Shown here in pieces: positions 14,280 through 23,660 of a stretch of 64,000 nt of DNA; position 1 is the first letter of the stretch, and each line of letters opens with the position of its first letter. The notes below the pieces were generated by a model. The model ran no database searches. It had not been told where the DNA came from and worked only from the letters and a program-made list of their open reading frames with translations. The stretch comes from JAAZNO01 sp012798275. GTDB lineage: Bacteria > Chloroflexota > Anaerolineae > B4-G1 > SLSP01. The DNA lies in NCBI GenBank assembly GCA_035347995.1, contig DAOPQD010000001.1:62001-126000 (forward strand). Reading direction: 5' to 3'. The translations under genes were made by a program, and so were the position numbers.

Positions 14280-16856
14280 ATGGATCTGAATCGTTATACA
14301 GAAAAAGCTCAAGAGGCGCTGCTGCGGGCGCAAGGGTTAACGGTTGAACACGGGCATCCGCAGATCGAGCCCGAACATCTGTTGTTGGCCTTGCTGGAGC
14401 AGGCGGACGGCGTGGTCCCGCAGGTGATCCTGCAGCTCGGCGGCGATCCGCAACGCCTTGCTGGCGATGTGCGGCAGGTGCTGTCGCGTCGGCCGCGGAC
14501 GCAAGGGGGCGCCGCGCAGGTAGGACTCTCGCCTGCAACCGCTCGCCTGTTGCAGGCGGCCGAGCGTGAGGCCGATGGCTTGCATGATGACTACGTGAGC
14601 ACCGAGCATTTGCTGCTGGCGATGGCGGACACGAGCACGGGCGACCTTTCCCGTTTCCTGGCGACCTTTGGCGTCACCCGTGATGCGGTATTGCGCGCTC
14701 TCCAGGGAATTCGCGGCGGACAGCGCGTCACGACGCCGACCCCCGAAGGGACCTACTCGGCGTTGGAGCGCTATGGGCGCGACCTGACAGTGTTGGCGCA
14801 GCAGGGCAAGCTCGACCCGGTGATTGGCCGCGACGATGAAGTCCGGCGGGTGATGCAGATTCTCTCCCGCCGTACGAAGAACAACCCCGTGCTGGTAGGC
14901 GAGGCCGGCGTGGGGAAGACCGCCATTGTCGAGGGGTTGGCGCAGCGCATCGTGCGGGGCGACGTCCCCGAAAGCCTGAAGGACAAGCGCATCTTCCAGC
15001 TGGACATGGGCGCGCTCATTGCCGGCGCCAAGTATCGCGGCGAGTTCGAGGAGCGCCTCAAGGCGGTGCTCAACGAGGTGGCGCGCTCGGAAGGGAAAAT
15101 TTTGCTGTTCATTGATGAGCTGCATACCGTCGTTGGCGCGGGCAAGGCGGAGGGCGCGATGGATGCCGGCAACCTCCTTAAACCCATGCTGGCGCGCGGC
15201 GAGCTACACACCATTGGCGCGACGACGCTGGATGAATATCGCCAGTACATCGAGAAAGACGCGGCGTTGGAGCGACGTTTCCAGCCGGTCTATGTGGACG
15301 AGCCGTCGGTAGAGGACACCGTCAGCATCCTGCGCGGCCTCAAGGAGCGCTATGAGGCGCATCACGGCGTCCGCATTCAGGACGCGGCGCTCATCGCGGC
15401 GGCCTCGCTGAGCCGGCGCTACATCACCGACCGGCAGCTGCCCGACAAGGCCATTGACTTGATAGACGAGGCTGCGGCGCGGCTGAAAATGGAGATTGAT
15501 TCCAAGCCGGAGGATCTGGACGAATGTGATCGCCGCATCATGCAGCTGGAAATCGAGCGCGAGGCGTTGCGGAAGGAAAAAGATGAGGCCAGCCGCCAGC
15601 GCCTGCAGAAACTGGAACAGGAGCTGGCGGACCTGCACGAGCGCGAGCGCGCGCTGCGTTCGCGGTGGGAGCAGGAGAAATCGCTGATCCAGGAATTGCA
15701 GGCCACGCAGCAGGCGATGGAGGCGCTCAAGGTTGAGATTGAACAGGCGGAGCGGGCCTTTGACCTGGAGCGGGCGGCGCGGCTGCGCTATGGCAAAGCT
15801 CTGGAATTGCAGAAGCAACAGGAGGAGTTGCAGGAACAGCTGCGAAAGGTGCAGGGGGATCGCCCCCTTCTGCGCCTGGAGGTCAGCCCGGAGGAAATCG
15901 CGCGCGTGGTCTCGGAGTGGACGGGGATTCCGGTCTCTCGACTGTTGGAGGGCGAACGCGCCAAGCTGCTCCGCATGGAGGAGGAGCTCCATCGGCGTGT
16001 GGTAGGACAGGATGAGGCGGTCGCCGCCGTCTCTAACGCCGTGCGACGTTCGCGCGCCGGCTTGCAGGACCCCAACCGTCCTATCGGCTCGTTCCTGTTC
16101 CTGGGGCCGACGGGTGTGGGGAAGACGGAGCTGGCCCGAGCCCTGGCCGAATTCCTGTTCGATACCGAGGACGCGCTCATTCGCATTGACATGAGCGAGT
16201 ATCAGGAGAAGCACACCGTCTCGCGGCTCATCGGCGCGCCGCCGGGATATGTCGGCTATGAGGAAGGCGGGCAGTTGACCGAGGCTGTGCGGCGTCGGCC
16301 TTACAGTGTGTTACTGTTGGATGAGATCGAGAAGGCGCATCCCGAAGTCTTCAACGTGCTGTTGCAGCTGCTGGATGACGGACGTCTCACCGATGGGCAT
16401 GGTCGGACGGTGGACTTCAAAAATACCATCGTCATTTTGACCAGCAACGTGGGCAGCCGGTGGATCAAGGAGCTGGGGGTGGAGGCGGCCCGTTCGCAGG
16501 TGCTGGCGGAGCTGGATCAGGCGTTCCGACCGGAGTTCCTGAACCGGATTGACGCGGTGATTCTCTTCCGTAATCTCACTCGCGAAGACCTGGCGCAGAT
16601 CGTGGACATTCAGGCGCGGCATTTGCAGGCTCTGTTGGCCGAGCGACACATCGAGGTGACCTTGACCGAGGCGGCGCGCCATTACCTGGCGGACGTGGGG
16701 TATGATCCCGTGTATGGCGCCCGCCCGCTCAAGCGCGCCATCCAGCGCGAGCTGCAAGATCCGCTGGCGCTGGCGGTGTTGGAAGGCCGCTTTGGCGAGG
16801 GGTCGCACGTTACCGTGGAGGTACGCGAGGGCAAACTGACCTTTGTCGAGGGCTGA
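14280..16856 (+). CDS. clpB: ATP-dependent chaperone ClpB
   Basis: An 858-residue Hsp100 disaggregase, the usual ClpB length. Order: Clp N-domain (about 1-145), first AAA+ module with Walker A GEAGVGKT near 207 and Walker B ILLFIDE, a long coiled-coil middle domain (about 410-530, KAIDLIDEAA then heptad-rich Glu/Arg/Leu), second AAA+ module with GPTGVGKT near 610 and YSVLLLDEIEKAHP, and the D2-small domain ending in YGARPLKRAIQREL. The middle domain separates it from ClpC/ClpA. It refolds aggregated proteins with DnaK. The ribosome binding site is GAGGTG; a bidirectional hairpin follows the stop. Confidence 0.97.
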   Translation: MDLNRYTEKAQEALLRAQGLTVEHGHPQIEPEHLLLALLEQADGVVPQVILQLGGDPQRLAGDVRQVLSRRPRTQGGAAQVGLSPATARLLQAAEREADGLHDDYVSTEHLLLAMADTSTGDLSRFLATFGVTRDAVLRALQGIRGGQRVTTPTPEGTYSALERYGRDLTVLAQQGKLDPVIGRDDEVRRVMQILSRRTKNNPVLVGEAGVGKTAIVEGLAQRIVRGDVPESLKDKRIFQLDMGALIAGAKYRGEFEERLKAVLNEVARSEGKILLFIDELHTVVGAGKAEGAMDAGNLLKPMLARGELHTIGATTLDEYRQYIEKDAALERRFQPVYVDEPSVEDTVSILRGLKERYEAHHGVRIQDAALIAAASLSRRYITDRQLPDKAIDLIDEAAARLKMEIDSKPEDLDECDRRIMQLEIEREALRKEKDEASRQRLQKLEQELADLHERERALRSRWEQEKSLIQELQATQQAMEALKVEIEQAERAFDLERAARLRYGKALELQKQQEELQEQLRKVQGDRPLLRLEVSPEEIARVVSEWTGIPVSRLLEGERAKLLRMEEELHRRVVGQDEAVAAVSNAVRRSRAGLQDPNRPIGSFLFLGPTGVGKTELARALAEFLFDTEDALIRIDMSEYQEKHTVSRLIGAPPGYVGYEEGGQLTEAVRRRPYSVLLLDEIEKAHPEVFNVLLQLLDDGRLTDGHGRTVDFKNTIVILTSNVGSRWIKELGVEAARSQVLAELDQAFRPEFLNRIDAVILFRNLTREDLAQIVDIQARHLQALLAERHIEVTLTEAARHYLADVGYDPVYGARPLKRAIQRELQDPLALAVLEGRFGEGSHVTVEVREGKLTFVEG

Positions 16857-16881
16857 TAGCGTCTGATGTCTGGCCGGAATC

Positions 16882-16923
16882 AACACCGTCGTGGTGGAAT
16901 GAAGTTCCCATCACGACGGTGTT
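16882..16923. terminator. Bidirectional terminator after clpB
   Basis: AACACCGTCGTG (16882-16893) pairs with CACGACGGTGTT (16912-16923), followed by TT. It lies between clpB and a small convergent gene. Confidence 0.8.
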
Positions 16924-16926
16924 TTG

Positions 16927-17148
16927 TCAGAAGACCGCGCGGATCATGAGCATCACCCCCAGAATGGCGAGAGGGATCCCCACAATCGCGCCGATGAGGG
17001 TGAGGCTCAGAAGCACTCCCACGATCAGCAGCACTACGCCTAGCACTGCCGTGACCAGCCGGCCAGTCAGCTTCAAAATCCCACACACCAGATTCCAGAG
17101 CACGGCAAAGGGCCATAAAAACCACGGAACTGTCGTTGTATCAATCAT
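16927..17148 (-). CDS. Small hydrophobic membrane protein
   Basis: A 73-residue protein with two long hydrophobic segments (about residues 11-45 and 45-70) rich in Leu, Val, Ile and Gly, and almost no charge except K27 and R30. GAGGTGAAGG just before the ATG is a good ribosome binding site. No family is recognised with certainty. A tandem 14-base repeat lies upstream and could be its control site. Confidence 0.6.
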   Translation of the reverse strand: MIDTTTVPWFLWPFAVLWNLVCGILKLTGRLVTAVLGVVLLIVGVLLSLTLIGAIVGIPLAILGVMLMIRAVF

Positions 17149-17176
17149 CCTTCACCTCTTTTTTTCGCGTAGCCAG

Positions 17177-17204
17177 ATTGGGATTTACACATTGGGATTT
17201 ACAC
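17177..17204. repeat. Perfect tandem repeat of a 14-base unit
   Basis: ATTGGGATTTACAC occurs twice head to tail, 29-56 bases upstream of the small membrane protein start. Direct repeats at about 14 bases, just over one helical turn, suit a dimeric regulator. Confidence 0.5.
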
Positions 17205-17278
17205 AAGATTCCAACGTGCTGCGTTTGCTTTATCAATTACGCAGAGGAGCTAAAAAGGTCGCAGGGCCTTTGTGGACG

Positions 17279-19546
17279 TCATCCCCCGGCGCGAACCCGA
17301 ACGCTCCCCAGGGGAACCAGGGCATTAGGAAGCGGGGCCTCGTCCTCTGAGGCGGGGAGGCGCGTCCCATCGGCAGCGCGATACAACCCTGCCCACAGAT
17401 GATAGTCGCCGGGCGGGAGCGTTGCCGGGACGGCGAGGACATGCGTGTCGGGGACGATGTCCCCTGGCTGCCAGAGCGGGGTGGGGAACCAGCCGTCACG
17501 CGGTTCGCTGTCGTGCTGGGCGTAGGCCGTTGCCGCCCCGGGCTCCCAGAGATGCACGAAGGCTATCAGCGGCTCGTTGATGGTCGAGGCGGCTTCCCAG
17601 TACAGGGTCACGGTGAGAGGCTGTCCCGCCTGCACCGTGGGACTGCGGTCATAGCCCCGCAGGACAGTGGCCTCGCCGAAGTCCACCGCCAGCGGATATG
17701 CCGGCTCTGGAACGTGCGCTTCTTTTGGAGCCAGCACGACCGAGGCGACGATGGGTGGCGCGACGGGAATGTCCCCCGCGGTCGCCGGAAGCCGCTCGCC
17801 CGTTGCGGCGTCGAAAAGTCCGATTTCTAGCAGCGCGCGGAGCGGCGTGTCTACCTGGGAGGGGAGCGTCAGCTCGTACACATCGCAGAACGCGCGGCCC
17901 ACAGGCCATAGCGAGGTGGGGAACCGTCCCAGCCCTGGATACGTGCGCCGTGAGGTGATGATCCCGTTTTCGGGACCGAGAAGCTGGACGAAGACGGTGT
18001 AATCGCGCGTCATGGGGCGGGCAGCCTGCCAGCAGGCGCGCACGGCGAAGTCATCTCCGGGCGCCAGTCGCTCTGTTTTCACGAGGGCGGCGCTCAACAG
18101 CAGCGCTTCATCGTCGTAGCGCAGTTGGGGCGTCGAGATCATCGTCGGCGAGAACAATTTTGGCGGCGCAAAAGTCGCCAGAATCCGCGCGCCGGGGGCC
18201 AGGACGGTGAGGGTGACGAGCAGCGTGAGGAAGAGCTTCTGGTAACGGCGGGGAGCGCGGCCGGAACCTTGAAATCCCGCCGCTATCAGCACTGCCCACG
18301 CTCCAATCGCCGGGAACAGCAGCCGTCCGTGGGGCGCTTCGACCTGTCGCATCCAGTGCAACAGCGCGGCGAAAACCCCCATCAACCAGAAAGTGCAGAG
18401 CAGGTAGATGGCTCGCGAGCGCCGGGAGGGGACGGCTGAGGCAGGCCGGGGGCTGCGGAGCATCCGATAGAGCCCATGGAGGAGGGCTCCTAGCGTGAGC
18501 AGCGTCAGCGCGACGTAAATCCAGTCGGGCCACCAGACGTGTCCCCATCCATACGCGCCCCAGAAGGAGCGCCACAGCAGGGGGAACTCCGGGACCAGCG
18601 CCAGCAGGGAAACCGGCGCCGGGCGCCCCCACAAGGTATTGACGTGATGGGACATGCCCAACGGGTCCCCGTAGAGGAACAGATTGCGGAGATACCACCC
18701 CCCACCGACGAGCAGCGCCGTCAGCCCAAAGGCCAGCGCCGCGCGCCATGTGTCCCGATAGCGTCGCATTCCCCGCGGCGGCGCGGGCTGCTCCTGCGTC
18801 TGTCGCCATCCCTGCCAGAGCAGGCTCAGGCCGGTGAGGGGGAGCAGCAACAGCGCGCTCGTTTTCGTCAGCGCTGCCAGGCCGGCAAGGGCGCCGGCGA
18901 GGGCGGCGCGGTGCGGGGTGATTCCCCGCCGCAGAAAACGCGCCGTGGCCCACAGGGTGGCGGTAGAAAGGGCGGCGGTAGCGCTGTCGTTGCTGACCAC
19001 GCTGCTCATGAAGACGAATTGGGGATGAAAGCCCACCAGGGCCGCGGTGAGCAGTGCCGCGCGCTGATTCCCAAATGCCTCGTAGCCCATTCCCCACGCG
19101 GCGCAGACGGTCACCAGGCCGAAGAGCAGCGAGGCGAAGCGAGCGATCCGCACGGCGAGGACGGCGCCGCGGCCCGGAAAGCCTTCCCGTGGGGTGTGGA
19201 TGAGCATGTTTTTGTTGTCGGGCGTAGTTCCCGGCGCCTGATAGCCGAAATGTGGATTGTGCCAGAACAACGTCTGCAGGTCGTCATCGGGGAAGGGGGC
19301 GCTGAGCAACGCCGCGACGGCGTAATAGAGCGGCGGTTGCGCCACTTCCTGATTCGCGCCGCTGGCATTGTCCTTCATGGAGGGCAGGCCGTGTCCTTCG
19401 GCGAGCCAGCGGACGTAGGCGTAGTGCCAGACCTCATCGGGCGCTTCGAAAAGTGGCGTGGCCCAGCCATGCAGCACCACCAACACCGCGAATGCGGCGA
19501 GGAGCGGGATGAGCGGATGCAGGCTGCGGCGACGGCTACAGTTCAT
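17279..19546 (-). CDS. Large GT39-like membrane glycosyltransferase with two C-terminal beta modules
   Basis: A 755-residue protein. The membrane part (about 1-460) opens with a signal-anchor and then FEAPDEVWHYAY (Asp37-Glu38-His41), the acidic loop of PMT-like transferases, followed by SNDSATAAL near 170 and many transmembrane segments. The C-terminal 300 residues are probably extracytoplasmic and hold two copies of a beta-rich module (about 519-590 and 663-735) with the shared pattern FVxL..G..PTxLWxxGxxxxD and GLYxxxxGxRLPA. The module is also found in the two neighbouring transferases. The start overlaps the stop of the upstream 952-residue transferase by four bases, so the genes are co-translated. 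Confidence 0.75.
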   Translation of the reverse strand: MNCSRRRSLHPLIPLLAAFAVLVVLHGWATPLFEAPDEVWHYAYVRWLAEGHGLPSMKDNASGANQEVAQPPLYYAVAALLSAPFPDDDLQTLFWHNPHFGYQAPGTTPDNKNMLIHTPREGFPGRGAVLAVRIARFASLLFGLVTVCAAWGMGYEAFGNQRAALLTAALVGFHPQFVFMSSVVSNDSATAALSTATLWATARFLRRGITPHRAALAGALAGLAALTKTSALLLLPLTGLSLLWQGWRQTQEQPAPPRGMRRYRDTWRAALAFGLTALLVGGGWYLRNLFLYGDPLGMSHHVNTLWGRPAPVSLLALVPEFPLLWRSFWGAYGWGHVWWPDWIYVALTLLTLGALLHGLYRMLRSPRPASAVPSRRSRAIYLLCTFWLMGVFAALLHWMRQVEAPHGRLLFPAIGAWAVLIAAGFQGSGRAPRRYQKLFLTLLVTLTVLAPGARILATFAPPKLFSPTMISTPQLRYDDEALLLSAALVKTERLAPGDDFAVRACWQAARPMTRDYTVFVQLLGPENGIITSRRTYPGLGRFPTSLWPVGRAFCDVYELTLPSQVDTPLRALLEIGLFDAATGERLPATAGDIPVAPPIVASVVLAPKEAHVPEPAYPLAVDFGEATVLRGYDRSPTVQAGQPLTVTLYWEAASTINEPLIAFVHLWEPGAATAYAQHDSEPRDGWFPTPLWQPGDIVPDTHVLAVPATLPPGDYHLWAGLYRAADGTRLPASEDEAPLPNALVPLGSVRVRAGG

Positions 19547-22401
19547 TGGGGCCTCACGGTGAGGGGAATCACGACGGCGTTCTGCGGCGGAACCGATGCG
19601 GCGCTGCTCACGGCGAGCGGCCCCGCTTCATCATACAGGCCGACGCGCAGGTCGTAGCTTCCCGCCGGCAATCCTGCCAGGGGATGCTCATCGGCGACGA
19701 TCTCGCCGGTCACCCAGGTGGTGGTAGGTTTTCCTCCCAGCGCGGGCCAGCTGTCATGTTGCCCGAGGAGCGGGCTGATGGTGCCGGGGGCCGTGACGTG
19801 GACGAACACGTTGTAGGGCGAGTTGCCGGTCTCCTCAGCGCGCCAGTAAAGGGTGAGGGTGAAGGGTTGTCCGGCGCCAGGCTCCGGCTCCAGCCGATAG
19901 CCAAGCAGTGCGGCGACGCCTGGACCGAAGTCCCCCGTCGCGGGCAGCAGGCCGTCCGGCGGCTGGAATTCCCGCCCGGCCACGATAGAGATCTCTGGCC
20001 CGCGCCATCGGGCCAGCGGCGCGCCCGCGGCAGTGAGGAGCTCCGCGGTGAGGGGGGCCTCGGCATCCAGCGCGCGGCAGGAGATGGGCAGGCGGAACTG
20101 CGTGGCGAAGCGGGTCCCGGCGGGAAGGGGAGAGGTCACGTTGGCCGCCGTCAGGGGCAGCGTCACCGCGTGTTCGGCGAGAGATAGGCGCAGGACATCG
20201 CGCCTGTCGGCAACGGCATAGGGCGCTGGGACCGCCCAAAATGCCCGGCCCTCGAGCGGCTCGCAGGGCCGCATGGTTTCCCGGCTGAGCCAGAACCCCA
20301 GCAGCTCGAGCGGGGAAGCTCCGGCGGTCGCCGCGCCGGGCTCTACCGGGATGGCATTTTCGGGGAGCGGGGGCGGCGCGGTCGCCGGCAACAGTTCGAC
20401 CGGCTGCAGGGTGACGCTCGCCGAGGCGGCTCCTGCCACGTAGACGGTGAGGGTGGGCGTGGTGCTGCCGGGAGGCGTCCAGGGGTCAGGCGTCAGCGGA
20501 TAGCGACCCAGCACGGGCGTCCCCGCCTGCCAACGCGAGGGACGGTAATCGCCGCTCGCCGGGGTGCCGTTGAAGCGCGCCCACTCATCGCCGCGAGCGT
20601 CGAGCAGGCGCAGCGCTACCTGATAGAAGCGCTCGCCGTGCGCGGCAGGATCTTCGGTGACCCAAAAGGTCCACACATCCAGGGTGCTGTCAACGGGCTG
20701 CGGCGCTTGGGGAAGCCGATAGCCCCACAGCGTCAGGTGAGGCAAAGTGGGCGTCGCCAGGCGTTCGGTGAGGTCGGGCTCTGGCGGGAAGTCGGCGCGG
20801 CGCGCAAGTGCAAAACGGCGCAGGCCCAGCCCGTGGAATTCCGGCGTGGGCACTTCGGCGCCCAGCTCCCCCAGCAGCGCGGGGACGACGCCGGTGGGAT
20901 CGGTGATGGTCTCGAGCCAGGTGACGAGCCAGACCTGGGACGTGTTCTGGAGCGCCGCGTTCAGAGCGGCGGCGCCATTCGCGTAGTCAAGAACGTGGGT
21001 CACGTCCAGCAGTTTGTCATCAGGGAGGGGCAGCAGCCCCTCGAAGCCGGCATAGTACGCCCATGCCGGGAAGACCGAGCCTGTCTCTACGATGATGACG
21101 TCGCCGGGCGCGCGATTTTCCATGACGTAGTGCGCAACGCTGCGCCAGTCCTCCGTGGCGTAGGTCGGATCGGTGAGGAGATTGGCGTCCGCCTGCGCCG
21201 AAAGCGCGACGACGAGCACGCTACACACGCCCAGGCCCAGTCGGGCCAGCGTGCGTCGGCGTCGGCCATGAAGCTGCGCCGCCATCCCCCAGCCGATGGC
21301 CAGGGCCAGCACGGGCAGTGGTGCAAAGCCTGAGGCATGGCGACTGCCCCATTTGGGCAGATTGCGGAAAACTACTGCCATGAGCCCCAGGGGCATCAGT
21401 TGCAGCAGGGGATAGAGTCCCGCAAGGGGACGACGGCGCGTCAGGATCAAGGCCCCAAACGAGGCCACCAGTATCAGGCCTCCCGCCGCGACCTTCCAGG
21501 CTGAGGGTAGAAAGTCGAAGACCGTCATGCCGGCAATGGAAGTGCGCAAAAATTCGGCGATGGGCAAATATCCTTCCCAGTAGGTGGCGTTTTGTCCCAG
21601 GGAGGGGAGGGCCTCCAGGACCCAGGGCAGAAAGATCAGCCCGGCGAGGAGTGTAGGGGGGAACATCGCCTGAAGCCACGCGCGCACCTCTTGCCAGGGA
21701 CGACGGATCAGCGCGAGGAGCGCGAAGAGCGCCTGCCCCACCAGCCAGAACGCCGACAGCGTTAATGAAGCCATGGCACCCAGGGCGGCGGCACCCCACA
21801 GCCAGGCCCACCGTCGGCGGGGACGTGGTTCGAGGGCGAGGAGCGTCTCGACTAACGCCATCCCCGCCAGGAGTGACCAGGCGATGAACGCGCCGTACAT
21901 TCGGGTCTCGCGCGAGGCCCAAATTAAGGTGGGGGCAAGCGCGCCCAAAAGCAAGGCCCAAGTGCCGGCTGAGCGTTTGCCGGACAGTCGGCGGGCCATG
22001 TGGGCCAGCGCCGCGAGCGCGAGCAGGCCGTAGAGGGCCGAGGGGAACCGCAGGGCGAATTCGCTGGCGCCGGCGAGCGGAATCCAGGCGCGGAGCAAGA
22101 AATAGTGGGCCGGCGGGACGAGTTCGCTCGCGCTGAGCGCCAGCATCTCGCGCACGCTTACCTGAGTGGTCGCCCACCACAGATAGGCCTCGTCATACCA
22201 CAGGCTACGCGCGCCGAGGCCTCCAACGCGCAACGCGAACGCCATCCACGGGAGCAGTATCACCCCTGCGTGTCGCTCAAGCCATCGTTTCACGGGCAGC
22301 CCTTGACTGAGTTCATAGAAGAGCACTTTTCTAACCGCTGAGCGGACCAGAGACACAGAGGCAAAAGCCCCCTGGCAGACAAAACGGTGGCCAGAGAACA
22401 T
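19543..22401 (-). CDS. Very large GT39-like membrane glycosyltransferase with C-terminal beta domains
   Basis: Up to 952 residues. The membrane half carries SLWYDEAY (Asp70-Glu71 from this start), the diagnostic acidic motif, then SRETRMYG and about a dozen hydrophobic segments. The C-terminal ~420 residues are soluble with several beta-sandwich-like repeats; the last (about 866-935) has FVHVTAPG, PTTTWVTGEIVADEH and LRVGLYDEAG. The start is uncertain: the first 36 residues are polar and atypical, and a GTG at 22293 (VKRWLERHAG), just before the first membrane segment, would give 916 residues, but its ribosome binding site is weak. The stop overlaps the next transferase start. Donor and acceptor are unknown. 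Confidence 0.72.
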   Translation of the reverse strand: MFSGHRFVCQGAFASVSLVRSAVRKVLFYELSQGLPVKRWLERHAGVILLPWMAFALRVGGLGARSLWYDEAYLWWATTQVSVREMLALSASELVPPAHYFLLRAWIPLAGASEFALRFPSALYGLLALAALAHMARRLSGKRSAGTWALLLGALAPTLIWASRETRMYGAFIAWSLLAGMALVETLLALEPRPRRRWAWLWGAAALGAMASLTLSAFWLVGQALFALLALIRRPWQEVRAWLQAMFPPTLLAGLIFLPWVLEALPSLGQNATYWEGYLPIAEFLRTSIAGMTVFDFLPSAWKVAAGGLILVASFGALILTRRRPLAGLYPLLQLMPLGLMAVVFRNLPKWGSRHASGFAPLPVLALAIGWGMAAQLHGRRRRTLARLGLGVCSVLVVALSAQADANLLTDPTYATEDWRSVAHYVMENRAPGDVIIVETGSVFPAWAYYAGFEGLLPLPDDKLLDVTHVLDYANGAAALNAALQNTSQVWLVTWLETITDPTGVVPALLGELGAEVPTPEFHGLGLRRFALARRADFPPEPDLTERLATPTLPHLTLWGYRLPQAPQPVDSTLDVWTFWVTEDPAAHGERFYQVALRLLDARGDEWARFNGTPASGDYRPSRWQAGTPVLGRYPLTPDPWTPPGSTTPTLTVYVAGAASASVTLQPVELLPATAPPPLPENAIPVEPGAATAGASPLELLGFWLSRETMRPCEPLEGRAFWAVPAPYAVADRRDVLRLSLAEHAVTLPLTAANVTSPLPAGTRFATQFRLPISCRALDAEAPLTAELLTAAGAPLARWRGPEISIVAGREFQPPDGLLPATGDFGPGVAALLGYRLEPEPGAGQPFTLTLYWRAEETGNSPYNVFVHVTAPGTISPLLGQHDSWPALGGKPTTTWVTGEIVADEHPLAGLPAGSYDLRVGLYDEAGPLAVSSAASVPPQNAVVIPLTVRPQ

Positions 22402-22459
22402 GGAGTTTTAGTGGTTTTCTCTTCAAGAGTGTCTCATGCTCCCAGGCTGGACGGTCGTC

Positions 22460-23557
22460 TTACGGTTTTACGATTTCGATGTTGCCGTATCCCTCGGTGA
22501 CACAGGCGTCGGCAGTGGGGCGGCGGGAAAGCAGCCGGACGATGATTTTGTCGCCGGATTGCAGGGATTGCATTCCCGGAATGCTCACGCTGTGGCTAGT
22601 CGTAGGGGTCGGATTGAGCACAGTGGCCTGCCATATATCGCGCATTATCAATGGCAGGAACATCGTGTGACTCATGGGAGCCGTCGTTGTGACAGGGGCC
22701 GTGCTGCCCACTATCTGATACCATACCTGTGTCGAGCCGGGGACAGTGGTGTTCCAGTTCAGGAGGAGGTTATCGCCGTCGAAGGTGTGCTGCACTGAGG
22801 CAGAATCAATGTAAGGCGAGTTCCATGAGGTCGGCTCCGGCAGCTTGCCGTTGGGGAATCCAACCTGTACCAGGGCGCCGTTGTCCCACCAGGCATCGTA
22901 CCAGGCGGTCTGATCGCCGGTGTAGGAGGGATTGGCGTAGGTGATAGCGGTGAGCCGGGTTCCCAGTGGTTCTGCCGTCGTCGCGAGGCGTTCCCACGTG
23001 GTCAAGATGGTCTGTTCGGCTGACCAGGCCGTGCGTGGCGGCATTTGTCCGCCGATGAGATCGTTGTGATCGTGATCCAGGGTGATTTGCGTGCCTTGCA
23101 GGTCGAGGCCGATGCGTGTATGGGGCACTGTCCCCGCGTTGCCGCGGCTATTGACGTACATCGAGAACTCGTAGGGCACACAGGGGGTCAAATTCTCCAC
23201 GACCTGATAGACCCCTGCCTGGTAGTTGGCGCCCCATTTGAAGTATACTTGCGCGTGACGCCCGCTGTAAGGGGGCCATCGGAGGGCGCCGGAACGCATG
23301 TCATCGTATTCGGGGATCATGGTGTTTGCCGCCGGCATGTTCACCCACTAGCGATACCAGTTCAAAGCCAGAAAGTGGTTTGGAGGAAACCAGATGAAAC
23401 CGTGGGTCGCAGGATCTTCGGCTTCAAAGTCGCCGTTTACCAGAACGTTGCCGTTGTTGGCCTGCACTGCGGGGGCAGGGTTGGCGTTGGGCTGGAACAG
23501 CAGCAAGCTGCCCAGCATCACCAGAATCCAAACGTAACGCAAACGCGAAGTTTTCAT
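22460..23557 (-). pseudogene. Secreted protein gene interrupted by one in-frame TAG
   Basis: Two halves lie in the same frame, separated only by TAG at 23348-23350. The first 69 codons give a signal peptide (MKTSRLRY, hydrophobic core, cleavage near 33) and NGDFEAEDPATHGF; the downstream part (WVNMPAANT onward, ~297 residues) continues the same secreted-protein sequence. Chloroflexota proteins with an NGDFE start usually read on into a Trp-rich segment here, so TGG to TAG is the simplest explanation. No other lesion is seen. AAGGGGGG before the ATG is a good ribosome binding site. It is either a fresh nonsense mutation, a readthrough site or a sequencing error. The function is unknown; it may bind carbohydrate. 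Confidence 0.75.
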
Positions 23558-23660
23558 GGAATCCCCCCTTTTCTATAGCATAAATGTAGATGGATAAGTC
23601 CAGAGAGGCAGTTTTCCGTTTGGACTTTCCTGTGTGATTCTACCACAATTTTGCCGAGCT

